Shown here piece by piece: positions 1 through 8,396 of a stretch of 64,000 nucleotides of DNA. The translations under genes and the position numbers were made by a program. Under the pieces are notes generated by a model. The model was not told where the DNA came from. It did not search any database and worked only from the letters and a program-made list of their open reading frames with translations. Numbering within the stretch: position 1 is the first letter of the stretch; each line of letters begins with the position of its first letter. Source of the stretch: Flavobacterium laiguense (lineage in GTDB: Bacteria; Bacteroidota; Bacteroidia; Flavobacteriales; Flavobacteriaceae); contig NZ_QCZH01000020.1 in assembly GCF_003097655.1 (NCBI RefSeq), forward strand, positions 1-64,000, in the 5' to 3' direction.

Positions 1-10
1 AAACAAGAAA

Positions 11-38
11 AGCCCCGGAATCTTTCAAATTCGGGGCT
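11..38 (-). terminator. Rho-independent terminator of the subtilase gene
   Basis: A hairpin with arms AGCCCC and GGGGCT, extended by GAAT/ATTC with one bulged G, begins three bases beyond the subtilase stop codon. On the minus strand it is followed by a T-rich tract. Confidence 0.8.
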
Positions 39-40
39 TG

Positions 41-2590
41 CTAAGGGCTTTTCTCGCCTAGTTTGCTAAATGTTGTACTCGCTTTTGACAAAGTATAGTT
101 AGTTGGTTTTCTATCGTTAAAATTTTCCTTGAATGGTAGATTAAGAGCTGTTAATACCGGTTTATCAATTGGCTCTACATTTATAGCTCTTGATCTTTCA
201 GAAATCAAACCACTTGTAATATCGATAGCACGAACAGTAAACCAATTGTTATCGCCAACTGTAAGATTAGTAAAAGTATATGTTGGATCATTAACAGTAG
301 CAATCAAGTCAAACTGAGACCCATTTAATTTTAATACTTCATATTTTGCACCTACAATTGCATCCCAATCTAATTTATAAGATGTTCCTCCACAACCTGG
401 AGCAACAATTACTAAATTTTTTGGTTCGGACATAATTGAAAAAGTTTCCGTTGAAACTTCAACTTTACTTCCTGCACTAATTCTAATTTTAGCATTTGGA
501 ACAAATCCGGCAGGTACTTTCCAAGCAAAATTTCTTGCAGCAGAAGGTACATCAGTCGCGACAATACTATAAGTACTCCCACCATCTACTGAATATTCAA
601 TATTAAAAGTTTTTTCATCACCTTCATAATCCCAACGGATGTATTCAGTTGTATCCGGATTAAATTTCTCTCCACCTATAGGATAGGTCAAAACTAATTC
701 GGGTGCAACATAATCATAAACCACAGAAAACTCTTGTGTGTTTAATGGAATACTAGTTCCTGCAACGATAATTTTATAAGTCCCCGCAGCAGGTTTATCT
801 AGTGTAATTTGTTCGATATTATTCAAATTATCTACTCCTCTTTTTGCATTTGCATTTGGAAGAGTTGGATCTAAAATCCAAGGAAGAGTTGTTACTCCAT
901 CCTTAACAATTTTAATATCTAAATTATTTACTAATATATCCGTAACTCCTGGAGTTGCTCCTATGTCAGAATAGGCAAGCATAACTTTTAAAGAAGTCAA
1001 ACCCGCAGGAACAACAATTTCTTTTTCGTAAGATGCACCATTAGCAACCGAGGCAGTATAAAACATTTTATTGTCTAAAACTTTAATTGCTCTTAAGGCA
1101 TTCAAATTCCCAAAACCATATTTGTAATCCGGCCCTGGATTTCCAGCATCTTTTGCAGTATTGGTAACTAATGCTTTCATCATCGAAGCCAAAGGCTTAT
1201 CTGCATAAATATTTTTATATCTTTCATATAACAAAACTAATGTACCAGATGTCCCTGGAGTAGCCATTGAAGTTCCGTTCATAAATTGATATCCATTATT
1301 ATAGTCTAATGAATAAACATTAGTCCCAACTGCTGAGATTTGAGGAACCAAACGCCCGTCCAATGTTGGTCCAAAGCTACTGTAAGAACTAATTAAATCA
1401 TTAGGGTCATTTGCTGCAACATGAAGTGCGTTTTTTGAAGCTTTTGTAGAAGTATTAAAGCCTCCCGCATAAGCAGTTTGTGCGTTACCATTAGAATACA
1501 CATTCAACAAATAAGGAAACTTAACCGTCACATCATCATCTCCACGATCTCCAACACCATACCTAACGGTATTATAACCAGACAAAAGATTTGATCCATA
1601 AGAATTTGAAGTAAGTTCTACACCATCATTAACAGCGGCAAGTTCTCTTTCCGCATAAACTGGCAAACCATTGGATTGAGTATTGAAATTCCATCCATAC
1701 ATTTGCACATCCGGTGCCATTCCTTTTGCTCTTGGATCTAATATACCTGCTCCACCTATAGTTCCAGAAACATGCGAACCATGTGATGATGGCGACTCAT
1801 ATTCCCTATTGATTAACCTTCCAGTATGATCTGTGTGTTTTTCGATGTTTCCATCCCAAATACCAATTTTCACCCCTTTTCCAGTTAGACCATAACCAAG
1901 TCCTGGAATATTAGAATTTAGCATATTGGCTTTGTGAGAAGTTACACCAGGAAGATTATCACTTTCAACTGGAGCAGAAATTAATTCTATATTTTGTACC
2001 CAGTTTAATTTTGCAATTTCATTTAATTTTTCATTAGTCACTTGGATATAGACCTGATAAAACGATTCCATATTCTTAAACCCTTTTATGCCTAATTGAG
2101 TTAAGTCTTCTGAAATAATTTTACTGTCCACTCCTTTAAAATAGCTGACTACCACTTTTACAGCATTACCCACTTTTGCGTACTCTGGAATGTCTCCGCT
2201 TACAATAGTTGGATCAATTTTAAAGTTTGAATCTATTGTAATTGATGTTCTAATATTTTTAGATACTGTCTTTTGACTGTAGTACTTTGAATCAATTGAT
2301 ACATAATACGCATTATTGGACAAATAACTAATAAGCGTTATTCCTTGATTCTTTAGCTCCTTTTGTTCAGCCAAAGTTGGGATTTTTGTAAATTGCAACA
2401 AAGTGTATTTATTTTTATCACTTTGTTTATTTACACTTTGTTTAAGCAGATTTGCTTGTTGCTTAAAATTTGAAGTTGTGGTAATTCTATGCCCATTGAT
2501 TGAAATAGAATAATCATTTTGATAATTACTTTGCGACCATCCGGAAATCGCAAAAAGTATCACAATAAAATTGAGTACTGTTTTTTTCAT
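41..2590 (-). CDS. Secreted S8 family serine peptidase (subtilase), C-terminus apparently truncated
   Basis: Exported subtilisin-like protease of 849 residues. Residues 1-20 form a signal peptide ending in WSQ. The catalytic triad is visible as D246 (GIWDGN), H270 (SSHGSHVSG) and S441 (NGTSMATP), with a likely oxyanion Asn in YSNGNA near 369. After the catalytic domain come a P-domain-like beta region (about 510-630) and a fibronectin-type segment (about 640-820). Family members in this phylum usually end in a T9SS type A or B sorting domain. Here the chain stops just after LPFKENFND, which looks like the start of another beta-sandwich domain, and a strong terminator follows three bases later. 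Without a sorting domain it may reach the periplasm but not be processed by T9SS. A flavobacterial promoter lies just upstream. Confidence 0.9.
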   Translation of the reverse strand: MKKTVLNFIVILFAISGWSQSNYQNDYSISINGHRITTTSNFKQQANLLKQSVNKQSDKNKYTLLQFTKIPTLAEQKELKNQGITLISYLSNNAYYVSIDSKYYSQKTVSKNIRTSITIDSNFKIDPTIVSGDIPEYAKVGNAVKVVVSYFKGVDSKIISEDLTQLGIKGFKNMESFYQVYIQVTNEKLNEIAKLNWVQNIELISAPVESDNLPGVTSHKANMLNSNIPGLGYGLTGKGVKIGIWDGNIEKHTDHTGRLINREYESPSSHGSHVSGTIGGAGILDPRAKGMAPDVQMYGWNFNTQSNGLPVYAERELAAVNDGVELTSNSYGSNLLSGYNTVRYGVGDRGDDDVTVKFPYLLNVYSNGNAQTAYAGGFNTSTKASKNALHVAANDPNDLISSYSSFGPTLDGRLVPQISAVGTNVYSLDYNNGYQFMNGTSMATPGTSGTLVLLYERYKNIYADKPLASMMKALVTNTAKDAGNPGPDYKYGFGNLNALRAIKVLDNKMFYTASVANGASYEKEIVVPAGLTSLKVMLAYSDIGATPGVTDILVNNLDIKIVKDGVTTLPWILDPTLPNANAKRGVDNLNNIEQITLDKPAAGTYKIIVAGTSIPLNTQEFSVVYDYVAPELVLTYPIGGEKFNPDTTEYIRWDYEGDEKTFNIEYSVDGGSTYSIVATDVPSAARNFAWKVPAGFVPNAKIRISAGSKVEVSTETFSIMSEPKNLVIVAPGCGGTSYKLDWDAIVGAKYEVLKLNGSQFDLIATVNDPTYTFTNLTVGDNNWFTVRAIDITSGLISERSRAINVEPIDKPVLTALNLPFKENFNDRKPTNYTLSKASTTFSKLGEKSP

Positions 2591-2616
2591 TTGTGAGATT
2601 TTGGTTATTAAGAAGG

Positions 2617-2647
2617 CAAACCTAATTAATTAAAACACAAAAAACAA
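2617..2647 (-). promoter_or_regulatory. Putative flavobacterial promoter of the subtilase gene
   Basis: On the minus strand TTG (2645-2647) is separated by 20 bases from TAGGTTTG (2617-2624). This fits the Bacteroidota -33/-7 pattern TTG and TAnnTTTG. The -7 box ends 27 bases before the ATG. The rest of 2591-2812 is AT-rich with no gene seen. Confidence 0.5.
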
Positions 2648-2812
2648 AGAATAAAAATTATTTTTTGTTATATAACCCACAAAACATCAATTATACTCAT
2701 AAAAAAATAACAAACGATTGATTTTACTGCCTAAAAATAACAAAATCTCAAGTTCAAACCTTTCCGACTATATGTAAACTATTGTTTACAATAAATAATG
2801 ATTAGTTCGGGT

Positions 2813-3272
2813 TTAAATTTTTTTGGTTGGTGATTTTGCAAAACCAGTATTGCCTTTATAGATTTATGATATTCTTCTACTCCCTACCGTTTTTTTTTGT
2901 AGATTGTAGTCACTTCGGCATAAGATAAGTTTAAATCACTACGGACCAAGTACATCTCCCCGACTGTATCATTTTCGTTTTTTGAAAACTTGCTTTGCAG
3001 GCAACAGCGGAAAAATCTAGTTCTTCAAACCAAACCTCCACGGTTTGTTGTCCTGACTGTAGTGTTTCAATACTTATGTATGCTTTATTTTCTTTATCCT
3101 CTAATGACAAAGCGACTTTTCGATTGCTTTTTAGAGCTATTATGAAACCTGAATTCAATTCTTTTTTACAACAATTCATATTCTCCGCTGAACTGTACCA
3201 ACTGTCAGCTAAAACGTAATCAAATCTAAATTCCCCGATCGCACTCATGCAGCATTTATCAAAATAATTCAT
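2813..3272 (-). pseudogene. IS4-type DDE transposase remnant
   Basis: The open part (2931-3272, 113 codons) contains YVLADSWYSSAENM and FIIALKSNRKVALS, typical of IS4/IS701-type DDE transposases around the second catalytic Asp. After a frameshift near 2945 the match resumes with SDLNLSYAEVTTIYKKK. It then hits an in-frame TAG at 2884-2886 where the family has Trp, and continues with GVEEYHKSIK, giving the Y-(2)-R-(3)-E-(6)-K signature region. A further frameshift near 2856 leads to GNTGFAKSPTKK. The N-terminal half and terminal inverted repeats were not found. It is therefore a non-functional fragment with at least two frameshifts and one nonsense codon. Confidence 0.85.
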
Positions 3273-3466
3273 TTTCTGTAAATAACATTTCCGTTTTCTT
3301 AAACTAAAATAGCGCCGTTAAAAATATTATTTGCGTAGCAATGTTTCATTAACTTATCAATTTCCATTACCTTGTTTTGTCCGACAGTCAGATTTAATGT
3401 CGCTAGTTGAATGATGATGGTTAAAGCGATTACTTTTAATAAAGAATGATTTCATTTATTTTTCAT
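3273..3466 (-). pseudogene. Serine hydrolase (beta-lactamase/PBP4-type) N-terminal remnant
   Basis: Reading the minus strand from an ATG at 3464-3466 gives MKNK, a TGA stop, then a hydrophobic signal-peptide-like stretch (SLLKVIALTIIIQLATLNL). After it come IDKLMKHCYANNIFNGAILV, a TAA stop at 3299-3301, and ENGNVIYRK. The pattern FNGAILVaENGkVIYrKAFG is the start of class C beta-lactamase-like serine hydrolases, common in Flavobacteriaceae. The match ends exactly where the transposase fragment begins. This suggests an insertion into the gene followed by decay. The catalytic SxxK region is absent. The family call rests on recognising this short motif only. Confidence 0.65.
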
Positions 3467-3479
3467 TATTGTTTTTCAA

Positions 3480-3612
3480 TTTATTTTGTTGATTATTATC
3501 GGTTTCTAAAAATGTTCAATAATGCCCCTTGCACCTTGACGAGGTCGGGGATTAAGGAAGCCTTCACTTTCGGATCAAGACAGACTTTGCAAATACAAAA
3601 CTAACTTTAGAT
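3480..3612. other. Spacer between gene remnants with GC-rich inverted repeats
   Basis: No gene is seen. The stretch is more GC-rich than its surroundings. It holds CCCC-N4-ACCT-N5-AGGT-N-GGGG (about 3525-3550), which can fold as an interrupted hairpin. It directly follows the unidentified coding remnant ending at 3613 and may be part of the same accessory block. Confidence 0.35.
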
Positions 3613-3813
3613 TCAGAACAAAGCCCCCAATCTTACCAAACTGCCCGTTGGTTTTTTATTTTTTTCCGTTATATATAAATTCGCTATTTCATCTATAAAA
3701 TCCTGTGGGGGGGTTTGTTTATAATGGCTATTTAATAAATCTAGAATTGCAATTTTACGAAATTACCTGATGTCTGTTTCTTCTTCCACAGCAGTTTTCT
3801 TAGGCAATACTTG
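3613..3813 (-). pseudogene. C-terminal remnant of an unidentified protein
   Basis: The minus strand encodes 66 codons of protein-like sequence interrupted by one TAA (3763-3765). It begins with QVLPKKTAVEEETDIR, continues after the stop with FRKIAILDLLNSHYKQ, and ends KKPTGSLVRLGALF before TGA at 3613-3615. No start codon fits. I do not recognise the family. A charged and hydrophobic pattern with ordinary codon use over both halves makes chance unlikely, but this is an inference. Confidence 0.45.
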
Positions 3814-3897
3814 TTATATTTAATTTTCGAACCAAAGCATAAAGAAGAACGAATTCTAAATTATTTTGATTCCTACTAGAGTTAGAGTTTATTAACA

Positions 3898-4350
3898 CTA
3901 TTGATGTTCTGATACATTATTATACTGCCAAAGAACGTTAATAATTTTCCATTCTCCATTAGTCTTTACTATGTGCATGTAGTCAAACCATTCGTCAGCA
4001 ATTAGCTTAACAGATGCAGTTAATGGAGACACATCCAATAATTTAATTTCTTTCTTCGGATTTTTCGAAAACTTATCACCATTGACATTATAGGTTTCTG
4101 CAAGAATAACCAAATTTTCCGCTGAAAATTCAGAAATATAATCTTTTTTCGCCTTTTTACTTTTGAAGACTGACCTTTTTACCACTCGAGGATGTAAAGC
4201 ATCCTGCATTTGCTTGGGATTGGGATTATGTTGAGACTCAATATATGCAAGTGCCACTCTCCTGATATCAAGCGAGTCTTGAGTTGTCTGACCTTGAACT
4301 TTCAAAGCACCAACAATTAGAAATACAATAAAAAATGGAATTAATTTCAT
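3898..4350 (-). CDS. Secreted NTF2-like protein (putative lumazine-binding type)
   Basis: Protein of 150 residues with a signal peptide (1-21, ending VQGQ). The mature part is a single NTF2-like cone-shaped fold of the type labelled lumazine-binding 2 in Bacteroidota. Recognisable elements are an N-terminal helix (RRVALAYIESQ), a HPRVVKR segment, and the terminal strand pair EWFDYMHIVKTNGEWKIINVLWQ. Such proteins are periplasmic or secreted and their ligand is usually unknown; no catalytic residues can be assigned. The next gene on the same strand (4541-4984) has the same fold, so the two are probably ancient paralogues. The 190-bp gap between them holds no recognisable gene. Confidence 0.75.
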   Translation of the reverse strand: MKLIPFFIVFLIVGALKVQGQTTQDSLDIRRVALAYIESQHNPNPKQMQDALHPRVVKRSVFKSKKAKKDYISEFSAENLVILAETYNVNGDKFSKNPKKEIKLLDVSPLTASVKLIADEWFDYMHIVKTNGEWKIINVLWQYNNVSEHQ

Positions 4351-4540
4351 AAATATGTTTTAATTAAGATTTATCTTACGTTTAGTGATTTATTAACTCC
4401 TCAGATAGCAATTATTTACTTAGCAGTGACGATATTTTTACACTACTGCTTCCTAGCCTATTTACAAAATGACAGGACACAAAAACTAATATTTAGATTA
4501 AAAACAAAATCGCTCGTTTTGTGTCGTATTTTATTTTTTG

Positions 4541-4984
4541 TTATCGAGGTACTCTATAATATGCTTTTGAAACAATTCTCCAACCTTCTGAAAATTTGTA
4601 GAGTATCATATGGTCTGTGAAAATTTTCTTTTTATTTTTAAATAAGTTCAAAACCACTGTCGCAGCATTTCCTGAGGTAGTTATGCTTAAATACTCACAT
4701 TCTGCCTTTGCTGTTGGGTTTCCTGCATTTTGCTTTCGTCCGTTTTCTATTCTTATTATCCAATCCTCTAATGAAAGTGGTGAAATGTCATTATTTTCTA
4801 AACTTAGCATTTTAAATGTAGGATGAAAACCTTTTCTTATTTCATCAATTGATCCACCATTATGTATTCCGCCTATATAAGCGTTTTCAATAACAGCTTT
4901 AATTAAATCGTCTTCGGTTTTAGTTTGCCCAAAAGTTAGTGTACTAATTAGAAATAAAAGGAGTATTAGTGTTGTCTTTCTCAT
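4541..4984 (-). CDS. Secreted NTF2-like protein (putative lumazine-binding type)
   Basis: The ATG at 4982-4984 (MRKTTLILLLF) is preferred over one 63 bases upstream because it starts directly with a signal peptide ending in TFGQ. The 147-residue product has the NTF2-like arrangement of its downstream neighbour. It shows an N-terminal helix (LIKAVIENAYIGGIHNGG), HPTFKMLS, a central strand EYLSITTSGNAATVVLNLF, and a final strand DHMILYKFSEGWRIVSKAYY. Proteins of this shape often bind small molecules, but function cannot be read from sequence. It is one of a pair with 3898-4350. Confidence 0.75.
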   Translation of the reverse strand: MRKTTLILLLFLISTLTFGQTKTEDDLIKAVIENAYIGGIHNGGSIDEIRKGFHPTFKMLSLENNDISPLSLEDWIIRIENGRKQNAGNPTAKAECEYLSITTSGNAATVVLNLFKNKKKIFTDHMILYKFSEGWRIVSKAYYRVPR

Positions 4985-5122
4985 AATTGATTTGTTAGTT
5001 GTTTTATTTTTGTTATAATTTTTACATTCTAAATTTCTATTAATCATTGACTTTAAAAGTACAAAAAGTTTTGAGGTTTGCCTTAAATTCTAAACTTCTA
5101 AAATTGACTTTTCATCTATCTA

Positions 5123-6862
5123 TTATTTCCAAACCGGAATCTTTACAAAACTATCATTATACCATTTTACTTTTAATGGCTCTTTGGCATCTTCAATAGT
5201 TTCATCACTAACCCCTTTTCCTGTTCCATAATTTAATTGAGAAAATCGATTTTTATTCACATTGATAGCCACAAGTAAACGACTTCCTTTACTCAATTGC
5301 TTACTGACCAAATGTGTATTCGAAAAAGGGATAGATTCGATTTCATTTGGTTTCAACAAATTTCTTTTTGCAATGTCTTTGGCATAACTGGCACGACCTA
5401 TAAAATAAGACAAATGAAAATAGTCTCCATTTGGCATTACTTCATATAAGGTAACACCAATATCCATATCTTTTTTGTTGATACTTACTTTTATCTCCCC
5501 TAAAAACGAACCATTAATTAACATCGATTCTTTCAAGGGTTCACTTATAAAAACAAATCCATTGCTGGTATCAATTTCTTTTCTAATAATGGGATCTGGG
5601 TAGTAATCATTATTTTCCGTTTGTCTATCAGCAAAATTAACTTCTTGATACAGATAACTTTTCTGAATCGGTTTTTTAGGATTTAAAGCGTAAAAATTCC
5701 CCGATTTACTATCAGTCAAATACATCTTCAAGAAATCATTGCTCATTTTGTCAAGAGACGGAGCACTTCGCCACTCATTTGCTCCCATTACTTGATAGTT
5801 AATTTTATCTTTAAGCATTTCTGGTTTCTGTCCGTTTTTCAAAATAAAATCGAACCATTGATATGTTATTTTTTGGGTATTGATCAATGCGTTTGAATCC
5901 ACTTTATAGCCGTTCAATACAGCATCGCCTTCCCGTTGAGCACCCAAATGACTGTAAGGACCGATAATAAGGTAATGATTTGCTTTAGGATTATATTTAT
6001 TATGCTCCCTCACATAATACAAACCTGAGTTCTGGGAGTCATTATAATATCCATCAATTGATAACACAGGAATATTTATTTGTGCAAATTCTTTTCCGTA
6101 CGGTGCCATTTTCTGCCAATATTCGTCAAATAAAGGATGACTTATCCATCGTTGAAACAACCTATTGGGACTTCCGTCAATACTGTCTAGTTTTTTATAG
6201 GCAACACCTGTTTCCCACCATTTGTTTTGCATTTTTCTAAAGCGCTGTCTGTCATTCCCTGCAATAGTATCTAAGTATTTGTTATTCCCAACATAAAACG
6301 ACCATTCGTAATTGGGATTTATAAAAACGTTGTTTTCCATTGGCAATCCCATTCCCGGTCTGTTGGCTACATAAGGAACTATAGTTTTAAGTGCAGGATG
6401 AAGTTTTTTACAAGCTGCCCATTGTGTAAATCCGTTATAACTACCTCCATACATACCTACACTTCCGTTACACCATTCTTGTTTACTTATCCAATCAATT
6501 ACATCATAAGTATCGTTGGCGTCATTTTCATAAGGGAATATTTCATTTGAACTAAACCGCTTCCCTCTGGCATAAGCAATTACGCCAACATAATCCTTGT
6601 CTGCTGCTGCTTTTAAGGATTTAATATCTCTGCCTTTGTCCTGTACATAAATGGTATATTGAAGGATGACAGGTTTTGGAGTAGTGATTCCTTTTTTTCG
6701 CACCACCATAGCCGATATAAATGCACCGTCCCGGGTTTTAATCATCACACTGTCTTGAATGTTATATACACTTTTCGCATCTTCAAACTTTGTTGTTCTT
6801 GTTTGCTGTGCTGATGTGTTAAGTACAATCATAAAAAGAATAAAATTCAAAAATATTTTCAT
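5123..6862 (-). CDS. Secreted CocE/NonD-type alpha/beta hydrolase (S15 X-Pro dipeptidyl-peptidase family)
   Basis: Exported hydrolase of 579 residues with a signal peptide (1-19, NTSAQ). The nucleophile Ser141 lies in GMYGGSYNG, the Asp near 275 in DGYYND, and the His near 305 in GPYSHLG, giving the alpha/beta hydrolase triad. The C-terminal part (about 375-579) is the jelly-roll domain of the CocE/X-Pro peptidase group, ending PVWK. Family members cleave esters, beta-lactam side-chain amides or X-Pro dipeptides, so the substrate is open. It is a single gene with its own 5' gap and no operon partner in tight spacing. Confidence 0.85.
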   Translation of the reverse strand: MKIFLNFILFMIVLNTSAQQTRTTKFEDAKSVYNIQDSVMIKTRDGAFISAMVVRKKGITTPKPVILQYTIYVQDKGRDIKSLKAAADKDYVGVIAYARGKRFSSNEIFPYENDANDTYDVIDWISKQEWCNGSVGMYGGSYNGFTQWAACKKLHPALKTIVPYVANRPGMGLPMENNVFINPNYEWSFYVGNNKYLDTIAGNDRQRFRKMQNKWWETGVAYKKLDSIDGSPNRLFQRWISHPLFDEYWQKMAPYGKEFAQINIPVLSIDGYYNDSQNSGLYYVREHNKYNPKANHYLIIGPYSHLGAQREGDAVLNGYKVDSNALINTQKITYQWFDFILKNGQKPEMLKDKINYQVMGANEWRSAPSLDKMSNDFLKMYLTDSKSGNFYALNPKKPIQKSYLYQEVNFADRQTENNDYYPDPIIRKEIDTSNGFVFISEPLKESMLINGSFLGEIKVSINKKDMDIGVTLYEVMPNGDYFHLSYFIGRASYAKDIAKRNLLKPNEIESIPFSNTHLVSKQLSKGSRLLVAINVNKNRFSQLNYGTGKGVSDETIEDAKEPLKVKWYNDSFVKIPVWK

Positions 6863-6992
6863 TGAGATGTGTTTTTTAAAATGTACATATTTGGTTTAGT
6901 AGGCGAATTCATGACCATAATACAACACAGTTTGTTAATTTTATAAAAATAAAAACCAGTACTTTTCTTAGATTTTGGTCTCAATTTAAAAA

Positions 6993-8075
6993 TTATAACT
7001 GGAAACAAGAAATCGTATGAAAATTATCTATTTCTGTATTCTTCGGACCTTTAAAAGTATCATAGTTTACGACAAGCAATTTACCCTTATACATGATGGT
7101 TTCACAAGGATTATCCAATTGCCCGTCCGCACCATCATTGTTCCCATTTTCCCAAATCAAAGAGATCGTATTGGTATTTAAATCCAGTTGATGAACACTA
7201 TTGTTGTCGTAATTTGCTATGAAAATAGAATTTCTTTTCTCATCGTAAAAAAAGCCATCGCAGCATTTTAATTTATCAGAATCAAAAACTACTTTTTTAG
7301 ATTTTACTTTACCATCTTTAGTGAATTCAAATTTTGTAATCACACCATCTCCAAAATTCCCCGCATACAAATTCCCTTTTTTGTCGAATGCTATGCCGTC
7401 AATTCCAATTGAATTTCCTTTAATTTCGGGCTTCAAAGTAAATAGACTTACTAAATATTTTTCTTTTGTTGATGAATCTAGAACTATTTTGCTTCTATTT
7501 AATTCTTCTAATGAAAAACTATAAATACTGCTTTCTCTTTTCTTATCACCCAAAGCATCTGTTATATAAACTCTATTTTTAGACCATCTAACGGCTTCTC
7601 CAAAATTGAAACCTTCAGCCAAAACCTCCGCATATTTAGGGCTCCCTTTTTCGACAACGACCCTAATTAATCTCGAGAAATTTTCTTTCCCCGCGAAATA
7701 TTGGTTATCCATCAAATATAAATTCCCGTCAGGACCAAATTCCATTCCCATCGGATGCACTCGTTTTGTGATTGGATGAAGTGGTAATTGATCAAACCAA
7801 GTTACTGGTTTGTCATTTTTATCGAAAGTTAAAATTTTAGATCCGTTTTTTTCAAACGAAGTAGGGTTTAATACCGATAAATAGAGGTTTCCTTTTTTAT
7901 CCAAAGCCATTCCGTCTGGCGTTGTGCAGGTCTCCCCTAAATTGGCAAATAAAGTTGGCTTAATTGATCTGGAAGTTTCATTAATAGTAATCTCTTGTTT
8001 TGCTTCCTGCGAAAATAAGTTTAGGGAATAAACCACCATTGTGATAGTCATAGCATTTTTAAAAATTGATTTCAT
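6993..8075 (-). CDS. Secreted SMP-30/gluconolactonase/LRE-like beta-propeller protein
   Basis: Protein of 360 residues with a signal peptide (1-23, NLFSQ). Repeated blades follow the pattern DGMALDKKGNLYLSV, MGMEFGPDGNLYLMD, DGIAFDKKGNLYAGN and CDGFFYDEKRNSIFIA, typical of six-bladed SMP-30/LRE propellers. Family members include metal-dependent lactonases and many proteins of unknown substrate. The acidic metal ligands cannot be assigned with confidence. It is followed upstream by a region carrying the vestigial receptor start (8114-8182), and is probably not co-transcribed with the histidine kinases, which lie on the other strand. Confidence 0.8.
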   Translation of the reverse strand: MKSIFKNAMTITMVVYSLNLFSQEAKQEITINETSRSIKPTLFANLGETCTTPDGMALDKKGNLYLSVLNPTSFEKNGSKILTFDKNDKPVTWFDQLPLHPITKRVHPMGMEFGPDGNLYLMDNQYFAGKENFSRLIRVVVEKGSPKYAEVLAEGFNFGEAVRWSKNRVYITDALGDKKRESSIYSFSLEELNRSKIVLDSSTKEKYLVSLFTLKPEIKGNSIGIDGIAFDKKGNLYAGNFGDGVITKFEFTKDGKVKSKKVVFDSDKLKCCDGFFYDEKRNSIFIANYDNNSVHQLDLNTNTISLIWENGNNDGADGQLDNPCETIMYKGKLLVVNYDTFKGPKNTEIDNFHTISCFQL

Positions 8076-8113
8076 ATTCTGATTTATTAGTTTTTAATTA
8101 CTTTTTGACAACA

Positions 8114-8182
8114 TTAAGACATACTCTGTTTCACTAGCCTTTCTAGTAACAACACGAACAATAGAATGATTTTAATTATCAT
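8114..8182 (-). pseudogene. Vestigial 5' end of a lost outer-membrane receptor gene
   Basis: The minus strand reads ATG followed by a 22-codon signal-peptide-like sequence (MIIKIILLFVLLL) and a stop. The bases around this ATG closely match those around the start of the barrel gene at 12065 (CATGG, then TTACTTTTTTT and GCTAAA). Both ATGs lie exactly 215 bases from the start of the neighbouring histidine kinase (8397 and 12280). I infer that a receptor copy once stood here and was deleted after a tandem duplication. Confidence 0.5.
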
Positions 8183-8289
8183 GGCTTACTTTTTTTAAGC
8201 TAAAATAGCACAACAACATCATCCCTATTTTTATCAGCAGTTAAAAAAGCCGTTTCCGCATTCAAAGAATCGATTATTGAGCATTCCTG

Positions 8290-8344
8290 TATTCATGGGC
8301 TCAAATACTATTTTCAGAAGCTAAAATTCATTATTCGTCATACT
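8290..8344 (+). promoter_or_regulatory. Conserved upstream box of histidine kinase 1
   Basis: This stretch aligns base for base with 12172-12226 upstream of the second kinase. Shared blocks are ATTCATGGGCT, TTTTCA, AAGCTAAA and CATTATT, and the distance to the start codon is the same (about 53 bases). Conservation beyond the coding region suggests a promoter or operator kept after duplication. The rest of 8183-8396 shows no gene. Confidence 0.5.
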
Positions 8345-8396
8345 GTATGAAGTATGCTTTGATAATTTATTAACTTTCCGCCTCCTAAAACACAAT

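Noticed and set aside
2931..3272. Transposase frame considered as an active insertion sequence
   Set aside because: No N-terminal half, frameshifts and a nonsense codon in the C-terminal part, and no terminal inverted repeats.
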